This document shows positions 16,244-25,236 of a stretch of 64,000 bases of DNA, in pieces. This stretch comes from Ignavibacteriales bacterium (GTDB taxonomy: Bacteria > Bacteroidota > Ignavibacteria > Ignavibacteriales > Melioribacteraceae): the NCBI GenBank assembly GCA_020635275.1, contig JACKAA010000003.1:505001-569000 (forward strand). The letters run 5' to 3'. Numbering within the stretch: position 1 is the first letter of the stretch; the number at the start of each line of letters is the position of its first letter. Below the pieces are notes generated by a model. The model worked only from the letters and a program-made list of their open reading frames with translations, was not told the origin of the DNA and did not search any database. Made by a program: the position numbers and the translations under genes.

Positions 16244-18262
16244 TTATTTTAACAAAATCATTTTTTTAGTCTGTAAATATTCACCAGCGGATAATTGATA
16301 ATAATAAACACCGCTAGTAAGATTAGTTGCATTGAAATCTACTTCATAATTACCCGGTTTCTTAACTTGATTTACTAAAACTTTTACTTGTTTCCCTAAA
16401 ACATCATATATTTTTAATTTAACATTAATTTCACTTAAATCACCTATTTGAGGAATTGTATAGCTAATTATCGTGTTTGGATTAAAAGGATTAGGATAAT
16501 TTTGATCTAACCTGAAGTTTGATGTCAGCTTATGATTATTATTGTCATTAATGTTTACAACGGGATCAAAGCGCAACCAATTTTCAATTATATAATTATA
16601 GTTCTGAGTTGTGGAAGTTACATCAAATAATTGAGGAGAACCTCCCAAGTAAATAAATCCTCCTGCACCATCACCTTTGTGAAAAGTAAAACCTGCAATC
16701 CAACTTTCACTACCGATTCTTGTAAAAATTGGAACAGCTGATGATGAGTCGTTTAATCGTGCAAATTGAATTAGTGTATTTACTGATGAGACAGTTTGGT
16801 CAAATAAATTTGGATCAATAGCAGAAATTCCATTAACAGTTGAATTAGGAGAAAATCTAGAAACGCCACAATAATTCATTAGATTTTCATTAAAAAAATC
16901 TGCTGAGTGGCTTGTAGTAAGTAAAAAGTTTCCACCTTGATTTATATAATCAATTATTTGATCACCCATTTCTGTTAATGTTCCTCCTAAATGGTGATCC
17001 TCTATCCAAATAACTTTCTCGTACAAATTAAGTACATCTGAAGGGATATATTGATTGTATAAATGTGTCCTTTTTACAATTGCATTAGAAGAATAATTAA
17101 ATGTTTGGTCACCATACAAATCCCAAATATCAACTTCGTTACCTGCAAAGCATACTGAATTATCATAAAATTCTTTCATTTCATTTTGATAATCTGAATA
17201 ATTAATACCATTTACCACAAGGGTTTTTGCTGCATTACCTACAACATTTACAAAACTATTTTTAACTTTTTTATAAGTTTCAATTCCATCTTTCACAGTC
17301 AATGATACAACATACTCACCTTCATCTTCAAAAGTCCATGTTGGTTCTTGTTCTTCTGAATCTATAATTCCATCATTATTAAAATCCCATTCCCAAGTTA
17401 TTATTTGTGTTGAATCAGTTGAAGTTGATTGATCATAAAATTTTACAGTAAAAGGCGAAATTCCAACATGTTCATTAATTGCAAATATTGCTTCAAGTTG
17501 CTTAACATAAACAACATCTTCCATTATTGATTGATAAATTTCTTTTGAACTTTGATTTTGAATAAATGCAACTGCTCGTAGTTTATTAACATCAACAGTT
17601 GAGATGAATTCTTCATTTGGATAAAACTCTAAATTAATTTCAATAGAATCTCCTGCTGCAGGAGTTTCAAAAGATGTTCCTTGTTCATCTGGCAGTAATT
17701 TTCTGCAAACACTTGAAAATTGATTTTCACCATTTGAGCCTGGAGGCGAATCAAATATTACTAGTTTTTCTGTTAATGCAAGTTTCAATCTTAAATTTTC
17801 TGGAGTTGATGTATCAGATGCGTCTCTAATAATTTTTACTGAAACGTTAATTCTATTACTTGAATAATAAATTGGAACGATTTTAACTAAAAATGGCGTG
17901 TATTGAGAATTACCATTATCAACTGCATTTTGAACTGCAGTTTCTGCTGTAGTACAAATTGAACCATTAACAACAATAGTCGGAACAGCGTTTACATTAT
18001 AGTAATTTGTAATAGCAACATTCTCGTCTTGATTAAATAAAAACATTGGATCACTACTACCTGGCCACCAAACGTTATAAATAATATGAGTCGCATTTTG
18101 TGAATCAATTAAATTTGTAACAAGTGAATTATACCAATCATTATTAATTGATGCACATGGGGGGCATGATGCATTTGTAAACCTTTCAATGATTGATAAT
18201 TTTTCATAACCAAAATTTTGGATTGAAAAAGCCAATAATAAAATTAGTACTATTTTTTTCAT
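16244..18262 (-). CDS. Omp28-like thioredoxin-fold/PKD/type IX-secreted multidomain protein
   Basis: A 672-residue secreted protein. Domains in order: signal peptide (1-18); Omp28-like thioredoxin-fold domain with a CPPC pair at Cys33/Cys36 and a following VPTIVVNG strand; a PKD domain around 255-340 (FDQST-like start, ITWEWDFNNDG, GEYVVSLTVKDG); a domain of about 220 residues with class-I glutamine-amidotransferase-like features (VIWIEDHHLGG, YINQGGNFLLTTSHS); and a C-terminal sorting domain with NYPNPFNPNT near residue 590. Omp28 proteins are poorly characterised cell-surface proteins. It lies 22 bases before the previous gene and 12 bases after the lipoprotein paralogue. Confidence 0.82.
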   Translation of the reverse strand: MKKIVLILLLAFSIQNFGYEKLSIIERFTNASCPPCASINNDWYNSLVTNLIDSQNATHIIYNVWWPGSSDPMFLFNQDENVAITNYYNVNAVPTIVVNGSICTTAETAVQNAVDNGNSQYTPFLVKIVPIYYSSNRINVSVKIIRDASDTSTPENLRLKLALTEKLVIFDSPPGSNGENQFSSVCRKLLPDEQGTSFETPAAGDSIEINLEFYPNEEFISTVDVNKLRAVAFIQNQSSKEIYQSIMEDVVYVKQLEAIFAINEHVGISPFTVKFYDQSTSTDSTQIITWEWDFNNDGIIDSEEQEPTWTFEDEGEYVVSLTVKDGIETYKKVKNSFVNVVGNAAKTLVVNGINYSDYQNEMKEFYDNSVCFAGNEVDIWDLYGDQTFNYSSNAIVKRTHLYNQYIPSDVLNLYEKVIWIEDHHLGGTLTEMGDQIIDYINQGGNFLLTTSHSADFFNENLMNYCGVSRFSPNSTVNGISAIDPNLFDQTVSSVNTLIQFARLNDSSSAVPIFTRIGSESWIAGFTFHKGDGAGGFIYLGGSPQLFDVTSTTQNYNYIIENWLRFDPVVNINDNNNHKLTSNFRLDQNYPNPFNPNTIISYTIPQIGDLSEINVKLKIYDVLGKQVKVLVNQVKKPGNYEVDFNATNLTSGVYYYQLSAGEYLQTKKMILLK

Positions 18263-18274
18263 CCTTGCCTCAAT

Positions 18275-19255
18275 TTATTTAGTTAAACTTGCTTGATAGA
18301 CTTCTTTTGTGTTAATATCTTGAATAAATCCAATAAAATTATTATTTGATAAAATCCATTCAGAATTACGTTCAATATATATTGTCTCGCTAAAATTTCC
18401 GTTTGAAAATTTTAGATCTATACCACTCTTTATTGGTGTAAGATAATTCACAATATCATAAAAAACTGTTTCGCCATTTGAACCGGGAGGATTATCAAAA
18501 TTAATTTTTTCTTCCAAAATGGCTACAAAAACTCTGCAATCGGAATAATTAAATTGACTTTCAAGTAATTTGATATTTATTGATAAAAATAAATCTTCAT
18601 TATTTGAACTATCTACAATAGTAAACTCGAAAGGTGTTATTTCAGATAATCTATTTTCAATAGCATCAAACATTTCTGTAGAGTCAGTCGGAATTGGTCT
18701 AGTAATTCCATCAACAATGATTGACGGGGCAAATAAAATATTATAAAATTCCATTCTTTCATTATTAATTAACTTATTACGCAAGTAGAATGGATCATTA
18801 GGAGAAGGAAAATTTGTAGAGAATTTTGCAACTATAACATTACCAGAATATTTTGAAACCACTCTTCTTAATATTTTATTTGAAATAACGCATGGATCAC
18901 AACTTACATTTGCAAAATCTTCTAATAATACTATTTTATTAATTTGGTTATTAACTGCATTAATTAATACATTTTTTATTTGATTTTTAATTACTGTAAT
19001 TTCTAAATCATTAAATGAAAATCCACTCTTAATTAACTGAACAATATGAGTTCCTTCACTAGTTTTTATTGTGTCAGGAGTGTATTTTCCAGTAAATTCG
19101 TTGTCTAAAATAATTGCAGCGCTATCAATATTTGATGTTACAAAAATATATCCAAAATCATTGGATATTATTGGTGAATTTGGCGGATTTGTTTCACAAG
19201 AAATGAATACAAATTTTAGAATTAATATTATTACAAAAATATAAATGTGTTTCAT
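18275..19255 (-). CDS. PEGA-domain lipoprotein with Omp28-like thioredoxin fold
   Basis: A 326-residue predicted lipoprotein: hydrophobic signal ending in the lipobox FISC (Cys20). A PEGA-type surface domain follows (GYIFVTSNIDSAAIILDNE, GTHIVQLIKSGF; residues 34-80), then an Omp28-like region with a CDPC pair at Cys119/Cys122 and NFDNPPGSNGE near residue 250, a phrase also found in the neighbouring gene (FDSPPGSNGE). The two genes are therefore distant paralogues, one lipid-anchored and one type IX-secreted. It is the first gene of the five-gene redox-rich cluster and is divergent from the aldehyde dehydrogenase gene. Confidence 0.8.
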   Translation of the reverse strand: MKHIYIFVIILILKFVFISCETNPPNSPIISNDFGYIFVTSNIDSAAIILDNEFTGKYTPDTIKTSEGTHIVQLIKSGFSFNDLEITVIKNQIKNVLINAVNNQINKIVLLEDFANVSCDPCVISNKILRRVVSKYSGNVIVAKFSTNFPSPNDPFYLRNKLINNERMEFYNILFAPSIIVDGITRPIPTDSTEMFDAIENRLSEITPFEFTIVDSSNNEDLFLSINIKLLESQFNYSDCRVFVAILEEKINFDNPPGSNGETVFYDIVNYLTPIKSGIDLKFSNGNFSETIYIERNSEWILSNNNFIGFIQDINTKEVYQASLTK

Positions 19256-19328
19256 AAAAATAGGAGTTTATAATCTTATTATAGTAAAGATAACATTCAA
19301 TTTTAAGTTATTCAACATATAAGTACAA

Positions 19329-19360
19329 TTTGCTTAAAAATCTGTGAGTAGTTATATTTC
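19329..19360 (+). promoter_or_regulatory. Candidate Bacteroidota-type promoter of the aldehyde dehydrogenase gene
   Basis: TTTG at 19329-19332 and TATATTTC at 19353-19360 are 20 bases apart. This fits the TTTG...TAnnTTTG promoter of the Bacteroidota primary sigma factor except for the last base. It lies 23 bases before the ATG at 19384 in the gap between divergent genes. AT-rich DNA produces such matches by chance. Confidence 0.35.
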
Positions 19361-19383
19361 TTTAATTAAAATTGGTTTGGAAA

Positions 19384-20973
19384 ATGGAATTAGATAAAGA
19401 TATTCGATCAACACAAGAAGTGAGAGATTTAGTAAAGAAAGCAAAAGCTGCCCAACTTGAATTTAAGCATTATAATCAAGCGCAAGTTGATAAAATTGTT
19501 AAAGCAATGGCAGATGCCGGATTTGAAGCTAGTGAAAGATTGGCAAAAATGGCTCATCAAGAAACCGGTTTTGGTAAATGGGAAGATAAAGTTGTAAAAA
19601 ATCAATTCGGCTCACGAGATGTATATAATTCCATTAAAGAATTAAAAACAGTTGGAGTAATTGGCGTAAAAGAAGGTGGCAAAATTGTTAATATTGCAGA
19701 ACCAATGGGAGTTGTTGCTGCATTAATTCCGTCAACAAATCCAACTTCTACTGCATTCTTTAAATCACTTATTTCACTTAAAACAAGAAATGCTATTGTT
19801 GCAAGTCCACACCCGCGAGCAGTAAATTGTACTGCTGAAGCACTTAAAGTTGTATCTGAAGCTGCTGTTGCCGCCGGAGCTCCAAAAGATTTAATTCAAT
19901 GTATGACAATCCCCACATTAGAGGGAACTGAAGCTTTAATGAAACACCGGGATGTTGCTGTAATTTTAGCAACCGGAAGTACACCAATGGTTAGAGCCGC
20001 ATATAGTGCCGGAACTCCTGCTTATGGAGTTGGTTCAGGTAATGTGCCGGCATTCATTGAAAGAAGTGCAAATTACGAAAAAGCAGTACTAGATATAATT
20101 TCAGGTACAACATTTGATAACGGCACACTTTGTTCATCAGAACAATCAATGATTGTGGATAGGCCAATTATTGAAAAAGTAAGAAAATTTGCATCTGAAA
20201 ACGGGGCTTATTTTGCAAATGCAGAAGAAAAGATAAAATTAGAAAAGGCTGTACTAAAAGACGGAAGAATAAATCCTGAAATCGTTGGCAAATGTGCCAA
20301 AACAATTGCAAAATATGCAGGCTTTTCAGTTCCGGATTCAACAAAAGTTTTAATTGCCGATTGTAAAAAAGTTGGTAAAGAAGAACCTCTTTCTGTTGAA
20401 AAACTTTCTCCAGTTTTAGCATTCTATTCAGTTGACGGTTGGTTGGAAGGTTGTCACAAATGTATTGATCTACTAAATTTTGGCGGAATTGGTCATACCA
20501 TGGCTATTCATTCAAATGATCAAGAAATTATAATGAAGTTTGCTTTGGAAAAACCTGCTTTTAGAATTATTGTTAACTCACCATCTTCACTTGGAGCAGT
20601 AGGTTATACAACAGCTTTAAATCCATCAATGACATTGGGGGTTGGAACTTGGGGCGGATCAATTATATCTGAGAATGTTACTGCAAAGCACTTAATGAAT
20701 ATAAAGACTCTTGCTTTTGAAACTAATCCAATTAACAAAGGTGGAGCTGTAAACAGTTTGGGTAATGCACAAGCTGGATCAAAATTTAATACTAGCGGAA
20801 GTTTCACTCAGCAAATTGAAGAAAGATTAAGGGCTAGGGCCGGTAATCCAAGTTTAAATTCTGAATCAAGTTTCCTCCAAAAAAAATCATATGAAGAAAC
20901 TAATAAAAAAGTTTACGGCAGTGGTTTAAGTGAATCTGATATTCAAAAAATTATTAAGGACTTTAATTCATAA
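19384..20973 (+). CDS. CoA-acylating aldehyde dehydrogenase with candidate C-terminal encapsulation peptide
   Basis: The 529-residue protein is an NAD-dependent aldehyde dehydrogenase of the EutE/PduP/SauS type, which converts an aldehyde plus CoA to acyl-CoA. Catalytic Cys250 lies in NGTLCSSEQS; IPSTNPTSTAFFK (115-127) and LATGSTPMVRAAY (195-207) are cofactor-site segments. The ATG at 19384 is preferred over an in-frame TTG at 19372. After the catalytic domain there is a low-complexity linker and an amphipathic tail, GLSESDIQKIIKDFNS, like the peptides that direct enzymes into bacterial microcompartments. No shell-protein gene is in the window. It is transcribed alone and ends at a bidirectional terminator. 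Confidence 0.9.
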   Translation: MELDKDIRSTQEVRDLVKKAKAAQLEFKHYNQAQVDKIVKAMADAGFEASERLAKMAHQETGFGKWEDKVVKNQFGSRDVYNSIKELKTVGVIGVKEGGKIVNIAEPMGVVAALIPSTNPTSTAFFKSLISLKTRNAIVASPHPRAVNCTAEALKVVSEAAVAAGAPKDLIQCMTIPTLEGTEALMKHRDVAVILATGSTPMVRAAYSAGTPAYGVGSGNVPAFIERSANYEKAVLDIISGTTFDNGTLCSSEQSMIVDRPIIEKVRKFASENGAYFANAEEKIKLEKAVLKDGRINPEIVGKCAKTIAKYAGFSVPDSTKVLIADCKKVGKEEPLSVEKLSPVLAFYSVDGWLEGCHKCIDLLNFGGIGHTMAIHSNDQEIIMKFALEKPAFRIIVNSPSSLGAVGYTTALNPSMTLGVGTWGGSIISENVTAKHLMNIKTLAFETNPINKGGAVNSLGNAQAGSKFNTSGSFTQQIEERLRARAGNPSLNSESSFLQKKSYEETNKKVYGSGLSESDIQKIIKDFNS

Positions 20974-20978
20974 GTTAT

Positions 20979-21003
20979 GTGCTTAGTAATTTTTACCAAG
21001 CAC
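20979..21003. terminator. Bidirectional stem-loop between convergent genes
   Basis: GTGCTTAGTAA pairs with the following TTACCAAGCAC with one mismatch around a short T-rich loop. It lies in the 37-base gap between the stop of the aldehyde dehydrogenase gene and the stop of the convergent type IX-secreted gene and can serve both. There is no long T tract. Confidence 0.55.
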
Positions 21004-21010
21004 AAGCAAA

Positions 21011-22675
21011 TCATCTCAAAAGCATCATCTTTTTAACTTCTCTAAAATTACCACTTTTTAGTTCATAAAAGTACATGCCTGAGCTTAGTGCTGATGCATC
21101 AAAGGTTACTTGATAGCTTCCAGGTTGTTTTACTTCATTAAATAAGGTTGTAACCTCTCTTCCGAGAATATCATACACTTTCAGTTGTACAGCCGTTGCT
21201 TGAAACGTCTCTTCATTTGGTATTGAATATTCGATTATTGTGCTCGGATTGAACGGATTTGGATAATTTTGGTGTAATATATATTTCTTAGGTAATAAAC
21301 TGTTGTATTTTTGCTTTAACCCAACTGGGTATTTAGTAAAATTGCTCTCATAAAACTTTATTATTTCTTCTGTGTATTCTTTTACTACCGTTACAGAATT
21401 TAACGGCATATTCCCTCTACCGATAATTATTGCATAAATAAGTTCTACCGGTTCATTAACTGTTAGGTTAAATGGGCCTGTTGAATTCATTATTCTCCAT
21501 TCGGATTCATACTTTGATAACCAACCAGTTCGTTTTACCGGATCACCTGAAAACATATACTTTGAATTGATTGTATCAGCATTGCTACCTAATTCTTCTC
21601 CGTTGCCGAGAGGAAAATCTGAAACAGAAATTGGAGTTCCGTCATGATACTTTCCACCTTCTATTAAATGACGTGCTTCTACTTTATCTGTGGGATCAGC
21701 AAATCTGATTGGGTTTAAAATAGCTCTTCTTCTTGGAGATGTTGAAGATACCATCCCCAGATTTTTTGAATTTTCAAAAGTTACTTCTCCTAATAAAGGC
21801 CCTCTTCTATTTATTCCATTATTATTTACAGAATCAATTTCAACCGGACCTTGAAGCAGAGGAACGAAAATTGCCGGTGGATTATAACCAAAGTCTTCAT
21901 CAGTTCTATTTTTGAATGCAAATGTAGAATTTAACTTCTCATTACAACCGGTTAAATCATACTGATATTCTCCAATATCGGGGTCAATAACAAAAGAGAA
22001 ATACACAGAATCCAATTCATTTGCTATTGTTCCTTTATTTTCAATAACATATCTGATAAAAACAACATTATTTAATACGTTTTCTTCTTCAAATGAATAT
22101 GCAAATACTGTTTGTCCTATTTCAATTCCTTTCGGTGTAACATCACTAAAAGTTCTTTCTTCTGCCGGTTTGCTATCGTTAAAAACACACCATGCCAAGT
22201 AAGCACCAATCATATCCGGTCTGTCTTCATTGCTATCCCAAACTCCATTTCCGTTCAAATCAATCGGGTTATATTCACCATCATTATTACCGTCATAAAA
22301 ATATGCACCTTGTTGAACGGCATCCTTCCAATTCTGCCATGTTGAGTCAAAATCTTCACTTTTTGCATCAACTATATAAATTTTATTCTTATCATCATTT
22401 GTATTACCTACTACATTACCCGGCAAATAATCCAACACACGACTTGAATGAAATACACCATTACTCCATAAACTATCATTTCCATATCCGGATAGGTAAA
22501 ATCCGTATGAAAAAATAATGGATAATGAATCATAATAGATACCACCTTCCAAGCTTCCATCGCCATCATTAGCAACCGGAATATTTATATTATTTATGTC
22601 TATCCACACTTCATCAGTACGCTGACTGAAAATAGTATTGGTAATAAACATACACAATAACAATATATTTCTCAT
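21011..22675 (-). CDS. Large type IX-secreted protein, unknown
   Basis: A 554-residue protein with a signal peptide (MRNILLLCMFITNTIFSQ) and a C-terminal sorting domain beginning NYPNPFNPST near residue 470 and ending VKKMMLLR. The body includes an Asp/Asn-rich stretch, FYDGNNDGEYNPIDLNGNGVWDSNED (read as two parts around residue 130), which resembles calcium-binding DxNxDG loops or EF-hand/dockerin-like turns. The rest looks like the long beta-rich surface proteins common in Ignavibacteria, with no enzyme motif that I recognise. A degraded copy of a similar sorting domain lies directly upstream. Confidence 0.82.
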   Translation of the reverse strand: MRNILLLCMFITNTIFSQRTDEVWIDINNINIPVANDGDGSLEGGIYYDSLSIIFSYGFYLSGYGNDSLWSNGVFHSSRVLDYLPGNVVGNTNDDKNKIYIVDAKSEDFDSTWQNWKDAVQQGAYFYDGNNDGEYNPIDLNGNGVWDSNEDRPDMIGAYLAWCVFNDSKPAEERTFSDVTPKGIEIGQTVFAYSFEEENVLNNVVFIRYVIENKGTIANELDSVYFSFVIDPDIGEYQYDLTGCNEKLNSTFAFKNRTDEDFGYNPPAIFVPLLQGPVEIDSVNNNGINRRGPLLGEVTFENSKNLGMVSSTSPRRRAILNPIRFADPTDKVEARHLIEGGKYHDGTPISVSDFPLGNGEELGSNADTINSKYMFSGDPVKRTGWLSKYESEWRIMNSTGPFNLTVNEPVELIYAIIIGRGNMPLNSVTVVKEYTEEIIKFYESNFTKYPVGLKQKYNSLLPKKYILHQNYPNPFNPSTIIEYSIPNEETFQATAVQLKVYDILGREVTTLFNEVKQPGSYQVTFDASALSSGMYFYELKSGNFREVKKMMLLR

Positions 22676-22688
22676 TTTTTTAGTCCCC

Positions 22689-23060
22689 TATTTTATTAGA
22701 GTCATCTTATCAATAGCTACATAATCATTTACACATAACTTATAAAAATATATTCCATTAGCTAATTGACCCGCATTAAAAACCACTCTGTATTTTCCCT
22801 TAGGTTTAACCTCATTTATCAATACAGAAACTTGTTCACCTAATAAGTTATGAACTGTTAAAAGAACTCTTCCTTCTTTATTTAATATTAATACTTTAAA
22901 TATATTATTTTTCCATATTTATTTTAAATTAATCAAATTTAGTTCTATCAGATTAGCGAAGATCAAATATTTAAGTATGTTTTCCCTTTCTACCACAACA
23001 AGATATTTTTCATTAATATCATTAAAAACTGCTCCTGAAACATTTTCTTTTAATTATATA
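22689..23060 (-). pseudogene. Remnant of a type IX-secreted protein gene
   Basis: This 443-base gap between genes (22676-23118) holds no intact gene. On the minus strand the part near 22689-22925 reads as the last 75 or so residues of a sorting domain (VHNLLGEQVSVLINEV, NAGQLANGIYFYKL, ending DKMTLIK and a stop), without a start codon and without the usual NYPNPFNP opening. Upstream, another frame reads ENVSGAVFNDINEKYLVVVE, a phrase like the C-terminal half of such surface proteins, and then runs into stops. I interpret it as a decayed neighbour of the intact gene at 21011-22675. Confidence 0.6.
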
Positions 23061-23118
23061 AGAATGGGGTTTTTTCAATAATTTTGAACTTATTCCTACT
23101 GTCTTTACTTAAAATATC

Positions 23119-23862
23119 CTAACTGTACCTCTCCAACTTAAACTTTTCACCAAGATAAAGTTTTCTCACCTCTTCATCCTCAGCAAGAGTTTCTGCTCTG
23201 CCTTCTTTAAATATTTTTCCTTCTATTAAAATATAACCTCTATCTACAATACTTAAAGTCTCATGAACGTTGTGGTCGGTTATTAAAATTCCAATACCTT
23301 TGTTCTTTAAATTAGCAACAATGCTCATAATATCTTCAACAGCAATTGGATCAACTCCAGCAAAAGGTTCATCAAGTAAAATAAAATCGGGATCAGTTGC
23401 TAAAGCTCTTGCAATTTCAGTCCGCCTTCTCTCACCGCCGCTCAACTGAAAACCTTTACTTTTTCTTATATGAGTTATACTTAGTTCTTCAAGCAGATTT
23501 TCTTGTTTTTCTTTTCTTTGAGCTTTAGATAATTTCAGCATTTCCAAAACAGCCATAATATTATCTTCAACGCTCAATCTGCGAAATACAGAAGCTTCTT
23601 GCGGTAAATATCCAATTCCCATTTTGGCTCTTTTATACATTGGCTCTTCTGTTATATTTGTAGAATTAAGAAAAACTTTACCGTCATTAGGTTTTATCAT
23701 TCCTACAATCATATAAAAAGTTGTAGTTTTTCCAGCACCATTTGGTCCAAGCAAACCAACTACTTCACCTTGAGTAACATTTACTGAAACTTTATTTACA
23801 ACTGTCCGTTTTTTATAAACTTTTATTAGATCTTCACTTCTTAATGTAGATTTTTCGGCCAT
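23119..23862 (-). CDS. lptB: LPS export ABC transporter ATP-binding protein
   Basis: A 247-residue ABC ATPase. Walker A is GPNGAGKT at 39-46, the Q loop YLPQEASVFRRLSVEDN is characteristic of LptB, the signature is LSGGERRR at 140-147, Walker B is ILLDEPFAGVDP at 161-172 and the switch histidine is in ITDHNVHET. LptB drives lipopolysaccharide extraction from the inner membrane together with LptF and LptG, neither of which is in the window. It follows lptA by 3 bases at the end of the Kdo/Lpt operon. The product ends YLGEKFKLERYS, a normal LptB terminus. Confidence 0.96.
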   Translation of the reverse strand: MAEKSTLRSEDLIKVYKKRTVVNKVSVNVTQGEVVGLLGPNGAGKTTTFYMIVGMIKPNDGKVFLNSTNITEEPMYKRAKMGIGYLPQEASVFRRLSVEDNIMAVLEMLKLSKAQRKEKQENLLEELSITHIRKSKGFQLSGGERRRTEIARALATDPDFILLDEPFAGVDPIAVEDIMSIVANLKNKGIGILITDHNVHETLSIVDRGYILIEGKIFKEGRAETLAEDEEVRKLYLGEKFKLERYS

Positions 23863-23865
23863 ATC

Positions 23866-25236
23866 TCAGTTAAATTTTTGTTGTGCAAATTTTAATTTAA
23901 ATTCTTCTTTTTTGGGTTTATCAGCATAAATTACAAATGATGGCAACGTAAAACTTTTTTCATTATTCAACACTAAATTCTCAGGATGATATTCGCTTAT
24001 TGGAGTGCCAAACATTTTTACATCCGTAACTTTACTATTTTCAAATTCTATTGTTATATTTTTAGCGCTTGATTTTAATAATCCATTTGGCTCATTTTCT
24101 TCATAAAGATAATAAATACTTAAAACACTTCCTCTAACTTTTGTTTGATTAAGTTTTCCACTATCAAAGGAAAGATGGATTGTATCTCCAGAAATTTGAT
24201 TGTACCTGAATTCATAAGTTGAATCTTCTGAGATAAGAATTGCATCTTTAATAATATCTACAAACTTTATTTTATTGCTGTCAAGATTTATATAAATTGA
24301 ATCACCAACAATCTGACTATTCTCATACCATAAAACGGGTGTTTTCTTCTCTTCTTGCTTCAGTATTGTTATCTGTTCCTTTTCTCTATTGTAAATTGTG
24401 TAATCATTATTTGATAAAAAATTACCTCTAACAATTTTAACAGAATCAATAGCAAATAAACTCGATCCTGAATCACTTCTCGCTTCCATCAATTTTGATT
24501 TAATAAAAAGTGTATCGTATGTTCCATCATTTAATTTTTCAATCTGAATTAAAAAGGGATTTCCGCTAATTTTAGAAAGTTTTTCTTCTTTATTATCCCA
24601 CAAATAATTTCCAAATATTGAAAGATTGTTGTCGGGGTTTTCAATTGCAACTTTTCCAAATCCTTCAGAAAATTTTGTAATTCTACTGTGAATTAGACTG
24701 TCTGCCTTTACAATTGAAGATGTATCTTTAACCTGCACATTTCCTACGGCAATAATTATTTCATCCTTTTTTTTGTATACAAGTTTATTTGAATTCAAAT
24801 TTGTTGTTGAATCTTTGAACAATACATTACCAAAAAAGTTAGCTACTTTTGTGTTTAGATTATAATTACCTTTGTCAGCTGTAAGATCCATTCCTTTATT
24901 TGTAAGATTTACAGTTGAATCACTAAAAGCTAATTTTATATTACCAAAGTATCTTCCTTTATCTGTCTTTATTACAACACTGTCTTGAGTAATAACAACA
25001 TTGCCAATAAGTTCAGCATTATTTGAAGAAATATATTGAATTGCTTTGTTGCAAGTTATTTTTACATCTTCTTGGGTTATAACTACATTGCCGATTACTT
25101 CTCTAACATTTTGTCCGTCAACAACTTTACCTTTTAAACTTTCTCCAATAATTTTTAATCGGGTGGGATTATCTTGGGCATAGCTTAGTATCGATCCAAT
25201 TAATATTATTAAAGATATTTTAATGAAATTCTGCAC
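23866..25236 (-). CDS. lptA: LptA/OstA-like periplasmic LPS-transport protein
   Basis: A 456-residue exported protein with a signal peptide (residues 1-20) and repeated OstA-type strands (VREVIGNVVITQEDVKITCN, AELIGNVVITQDSVVIKTD), the beta-jellyroll repeat of LptA and of the LptD N-terminus. It is about two and a half times longer than E. coli LptA and has no outer-membrane barrel, so it may form a long periplasmic bridge by itself. Such long OstA-like proteins are usual in the Bacteroidota group. Its start overlaps the lptC stop by one base and lptB follows. Confidence 0.85.
   Translation of the reverse strand: MQNFIKISLIILIGSILSYAQDNPTRLKIIGESLKGKVVDGQNVREVIGNVVITQEDVKITCNKAIQYISSNNAELIGNVVITQDSVVIKTDKGRYFGNIKLAFSDSTVNLTNKGMDLTADKGNYNLNTKVANFFGNVLFKDSTTNLNSNKLVYKKKDEIIIAVGNVQVKDTSSIVKADSLIHSRITKFSEGFGKVAIENPDNNLSIFGNYLWDNKEEKLSKISGNPFLIQIEKLNDGTYDTLFIKSKLMEARSDSGSSLFAIDSVKIVRGNFLSNNDYTIYNREKEQITILKQEEKKTPVLWYENSQIVGDSIYINLDSNKIKFVDIIKDAILISEDSTYEFRYNQISGDTIHLSFDSGKLNQTKVRGSVLSIYYLYEENEPNGLLKSSAKNITIEFENSKVTDVKMFGTPISEYHPENLVLNNEKSFTLPSFVIYADKPKKEEFKLKFAQQKFN

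Noticed and set aside
19384..20973. Aldehyde dehydrogenase as part of a local microcompartment operon
   Set aside because: Neighbouring genes encode secreted proteins; no shell protein or partner enzyme is in the window.
22112..22518. Plus-strand frames of 77 and 108 codons opposite a secreted-protein gene
   Set aside because: They are His- and Tyr-rich antisense products of the strand coding for the Asn/Asp-rich region, with no ribosome-binding site.
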